Shown: piece after piece, positions 7,038 to 8,552 of the stretch | Position numbering within the stretch: position 1 is the first letter of the stretch | Layout: each line of letters begins with the position of its first letter | NCBI GenBank assembly: GCA_019247865.1 | Contig: JAFBAJ010000372.1 | Location: 1 to 8,552 of the forward strand | Reading direction: 5' to 3' | Length of the DNA: 8,552 bases | From: Acidobacteriota bacterium | GTDB taxonomy: Bacteria > Acidobacteriota > Blastocatellia > Pyrinomonadales > Pyrinomonadaceae | The notes under the pieces: model-generated | Databases searched by the model: none | Seen by the model: the letters and a program-made list of their open reading frames with translations, nothing else | Told to the model about the DNA's origin: nothing | Position numbers and translations under genes: made by a program

Positions 7038-7066
7038 ATTATAGAAGCAACCGCCTGCGGCGACAA
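7038..7066 (-). promoter_or_regulatory. Sigma-70-type promoter of ribA
   Basis: On the minus strand, TTGTCG (7066-7061) and a perfect TATAAT (7043-7038) are separated by exactly 17 bases. Initiation would fall near 7031, almost directly on the ribosome binding site at 7030-7025, giving a leader of about 15 bases. Confidence 0.75.
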
Positions 7067-7122
7067 GCAGCGCCTGAAAGCGCGCGCGGGCATCAGGATG
7101 TTCCTCCGTGCGCGAAAGATGA

Positions 7123-7152
7123 TTGCCGCCGCGCGCCTCTGCGCGCTAAGAT
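7123..7152 (+). promoter_or_regulatory. Candidate promoter of the FHA-GGDEF gene
   Basis: TTGCCG (7123-7128) and TAAGAT (7147-7152) are each 4-of-6 matches, with an 18-base spacer. The spacer holds GCGCGC-CTCT-GCGCGC (7131-7146), a perfect 6-bp inverted repeat that could be an operator or simply reflect composition. The leader would be about 60 bases. Confidence 0.33.
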
Positions 7153-7207
7153 AGGCCGAACTTATCGAGCGTCCCGCGTTTTTCGCCGGGATGAAAATTT
7201 CGCTTTC

Positions 7208-7213
7208 AGGTGA
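7208..7213 (+). promoter_or_regulatory. Ribosome binding site fixing the TTG start of the FHA-GGDEF gene
   Basis: AGGTGA matches the 3' half of the Shine-Dalgarno consensus and lies 6 bases before the TTG at 7220. The alternative ATG at 7268 has no such site. Confidence 0.6.
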
Positions 7214-7219
7214 ATCGTC

Positions 7220-8224
7220 TTGAGCAGAGACCCGGACGAAGACGTTCCCGCAGAGACCCTGATTCACATGACTGAGGACGGCACGGGCATCCCGCGCAAC
7301 ACGCGCGAGAAACGCCCGGCGCTTGTCTTCCTGGGCGGCGAGTTGCTGGCCGTGCCGATCCCGCTCGACCGCGACGAGGTCATCCTCGGGCGCGCGCTCG
7401 AAGCGGATGTGCGCGTCAACGACGCGCGCGCCTCGCGTCTGCACGCGCGCATCAACACCGAGCGCGACCGCGCAGGCGGCGAGGTGCGTTATCGCATCAC
7501 CGACCTGGGCTCGACCAACGGCACGATCCTCAACGGCCAGCCGGTGTCGGAGGCTTTCCTGCAGGACGGCGACAAGGTCGTCATCGGCGAGCACCTGATG
7601 CGCTTCGAGCTGCTCGACGAAATCGACCGCGAGTTTCAAAGGCAGATCCATCGCCTGCTCGTGCACGACGAGCTGACCGGGCTTCTGACCAGCAAGTCCT
7701 TCTTCTCAGAGCTGAGGCGCGAAGCCGCGCGCGCTGAGTTCGAGGCGCGCCCCTTCTGTGTCCTGATGATGGACATAGACCATTTCAAAACGGTCAACGA
7801 CACCTACGGCCACCTCACAGGCAGCCAGACCTTAGAGGAGGTCGGAGCCTGCATCACTCGCGCCCTGCGTGCGGGCGATGTCGCCGCGCGCTTCGGCGGA
7901 GAAGAGTTCGCGGCCTTCCTCCTCGATGCGGACATCATGCAGGGACTCGTCGCCGCCGAGCGCGTGCGCGACGCGGTCGAACAGCAGGAGTTCACCATCA
8001 CGCGCCGCAGCTCTGCCGCCGACGGCCCGCGCACGCATCGCATCACGATCAGCATCGGCGTCGCCTCCTTCCCGGACGACGCGCGCGACCCCATCGAGCT
8101 CATCGAACAGGCAGACTCGGCGCTCTATCGCGCCAAACGCAGCGGGCGCAATCGCGTCTGCGCCTATCGCTCCTCCTTGAGCGCGGCGGACAATACGGAA
8201 CCGCTGCCCGCGCGCCGGGATTAA
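7220..8224 (+). CDS. FHA-GGDEF dinucleotide cyclase, candidate Hypr-type (cGAMP/c-di-GMP) synthase
   Basis: This 334-residue cytosolic protein has no membrane segment. An FHA domain (about 33-131) keeps the phosphothreonine-binding motifs GR (57-58), SRLHAR (72-77) and DLGSTNGTILNG (95-106). A helical linker (132-147) leads to a GGDEF domain (about 148-318) with DIDHFK (185-190), the A-site GGEEF (226-230) and an I-site RAGD (217-220) exactly five residues upstream. The active site and product-inhibition site are therefore intact. Asn193 of the guanine pocket is kept, but its partner Asp in GHxxGD (PleD D344) is Ser202. In the Hypr subfamily, typified by Geobacter GacA, this Asp-to-Ser change relaxes specificity toward ATP and yields 3',3'-cGAMP. 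The usual NRR after LTGL is also altered (LTSKSF). FHA presumably links output to a Ser/Thr kinase. TTG is chosen for its AGGTGA. Cyclase class is firm; the cGAMP product is an inference. Confidence 0.93.
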   Translation: MSRDPDEDVPAETLIHMTEDGTGIPRNTREKRPALVFLGGELLAVPIPLDRDEVILGRALEADVRVNDARASRLHARINTERDRAGGEVRYRITDLGSTNGTILNGQPVSEAFLQDGDKVVIGEHLMRFELLDEIDREFQRQIHRLLVHDELTGLLTSKSFFSELRREAARAEFEARPFCVLMMDIDHFKTVNDTYGHLTGSQTLEEVGACITRALRAGDVAARFGGEEFAAFLLDADIMQGLVAAERVRDAVEQQEFTITRRSSAADGPRTHRITISIGVASFPDDARDPIELIEQADSALYRAKRSGRNRVCAYRSSLSAADNTEPLPARRD

Positions 8225-8251
8225 AAATTTTGCGCCGTTCAAAGTAATATC

Positions 8252-8260
8252 TGCTACCAT
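8252..8260 (+). promoter_or_regulatory. Candidate extended -10 promoter for the last gene
   Basis: TGCTACCAT is a TGn extension followed by TACCAT (4 of 6). It lies 28 bases after the GGDEF stop and would start transcription near 8267, giving a leader of about 100 bases. No terminator is visible after the GGDEF gene, so read-through is also possible. Confidence 0.3.
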
Positions 8261-8317
8261 AAAGAGCATTCCGAGTTTCCCTTAGTTTTAATCAAGCCCC
8301 CGGTTGCATTTGGCTCT

Positions 8318-8342
8318 CAGACTGAGCCGCGAGACGAGTCTG
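8318..8342 (+). repeat. CAGACT/AGTCTG inverted repeat in the leader of the last gene
   Basis: CAGACT (8318-8323) and AGTCTG (8337-8342) are complementary across a 13-base gap. The same arms form the inverted repeat at 690-705 upstream of the receptor. Two smaller palindromes overlap it: CTCAGACTGAG (8316-8326) and AGACGAGTCT (8332-8341). Six-base arms are weak evidence on their own. Confidence 0.3.
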
Positions 8343-8367
8343 TTTGTTCCAGAGAAAGGATGACCGG

Positions 8368-8552
8368 ATGCTTCGCAGAACATCTATCCTGATCGCCGCC
8401 GCTGTCCTCGTGTTCATCGCCACGAGCGCGTCTGCGCAAAGCTCTCAGCCGGAGGCAAAGCCGGAGGTTAAGCCCGCCGCCGCGACTTCCGAGGAGCAGC
8501 CCGATGAAAAGTCCGCAGACCTGGTGATTACGGCCAACGTCACGGCGCGCGA
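8368..8552 (+). CDS. Secreted protein of unknown function, N-terminal part, truncated by window edge
   Basis: Sixty-one codons are open and run off the right edge. A signal peptide (1-23; MLRRTSILIAAAVLVFIATS core, cut at ASA|QSS) is followed by a Glu/Lys/Pro/Ala-rich, probably unstructured segment (24-49). ADLVITANVTAR (50-61) then looks like the first beta strand of a folded domain. AAGGA (8356-8360) lies 7 bases before the ATG; another ATG at 8360 is in a different frame and stops after ten codons. The protein enters the periplasm or envelope, but nothing visible identifies its family or says whether it works with the neighbouring GGDEF protein. Confidence 0.8.
   Translation, partial: MLRRTSILIAAAVLVFIATSASAQSSQPEAKPEVKPAAATSEEQPDEKSADLVITANVTAR

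Noticed and set aside
7022..7666. A 214-codon minus-strand frame over the FHA coding region
   Set aside because: It overlaps a clear FHA domain on the other strand, spans the divergent promoter region and shows no protein features.
8225..8367. Possible GEMM (c-di-GMP/cGAMP) riboswitch beside the cyclase gene
   Set aside because: The conserved GCAAA-containing core and tetraloop-receptor pattern are absent here and in the other intergenic regions of the window.

Overview
The window looks like a stretch of a GC-rich acidobacterial chromosome, probably Blastocatellia-like. This rests on gene style only: an Oar-like TonB-dependent receptor with an N-terminal carboxypeptidase-regulatory-like domain, secreted TPR proteins carrying the same kind of domain, and an FHA-GGDEF protein. 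No marker gene fixes the taxon.

Layout. Bases 1-338 (minus) hold the N-terminal third or so of an HD-domain phosphohydrolase of the COG1078 type, running off the left edge. A 445-base divergent intergenic region (339-783) with several palindromes leads into a 1073-residue outer-membrane TonB-dependent receptor (784-4005, plus). Two hairpins follow, the second a textbook Rho-independent terminator (4062-4104). Next come two tandem paralogues (4187-5239 and 5269-6291, plus), each a signal peptide, a beta-sandwich domain and about five TPRs; they are probably one operon. A perfect 31-bp inverted repeat built from 8-bp units fills the gap between the second paralogue and a convergent ribA (6371-7015, minus; GTP cyclohydrolase II). 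ribA has a near-consensus sigma-70-type promoter and a TTG start. Divergent from it is an FHA-GGDEF nucleotide cyclase (7220-8224, plus), also with a TTG start. The window ends in the first 61 codons of a small secreted protein (8368 onward).

How the parts may work together. The receptor and the two TPR proteins all have signal peptides and a carboxypeptidase-regulatory-like N-terminal domain, which suggests a cell-envelope module: outer-membrane uptake or surface assembly plus periplasmic scaffolds. The terminator shows that the receptor is transcribed separately from the TPR pair.

The most notable single observation is in the GGDEF protein. It has an intact GGEEF active site and RxxD inhibitory site, but the guanine-binding Asp of the GHxxGD motif (PleD D344) is replaced by Ser202. 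That is the substitution that defines Hypr GGDEF enzymes, which make 3',3'-cGAMP instead of, or as well as, c-di-GMP. No tRNA, rRNA, CRISPR array, transposase or phage gene was seen.
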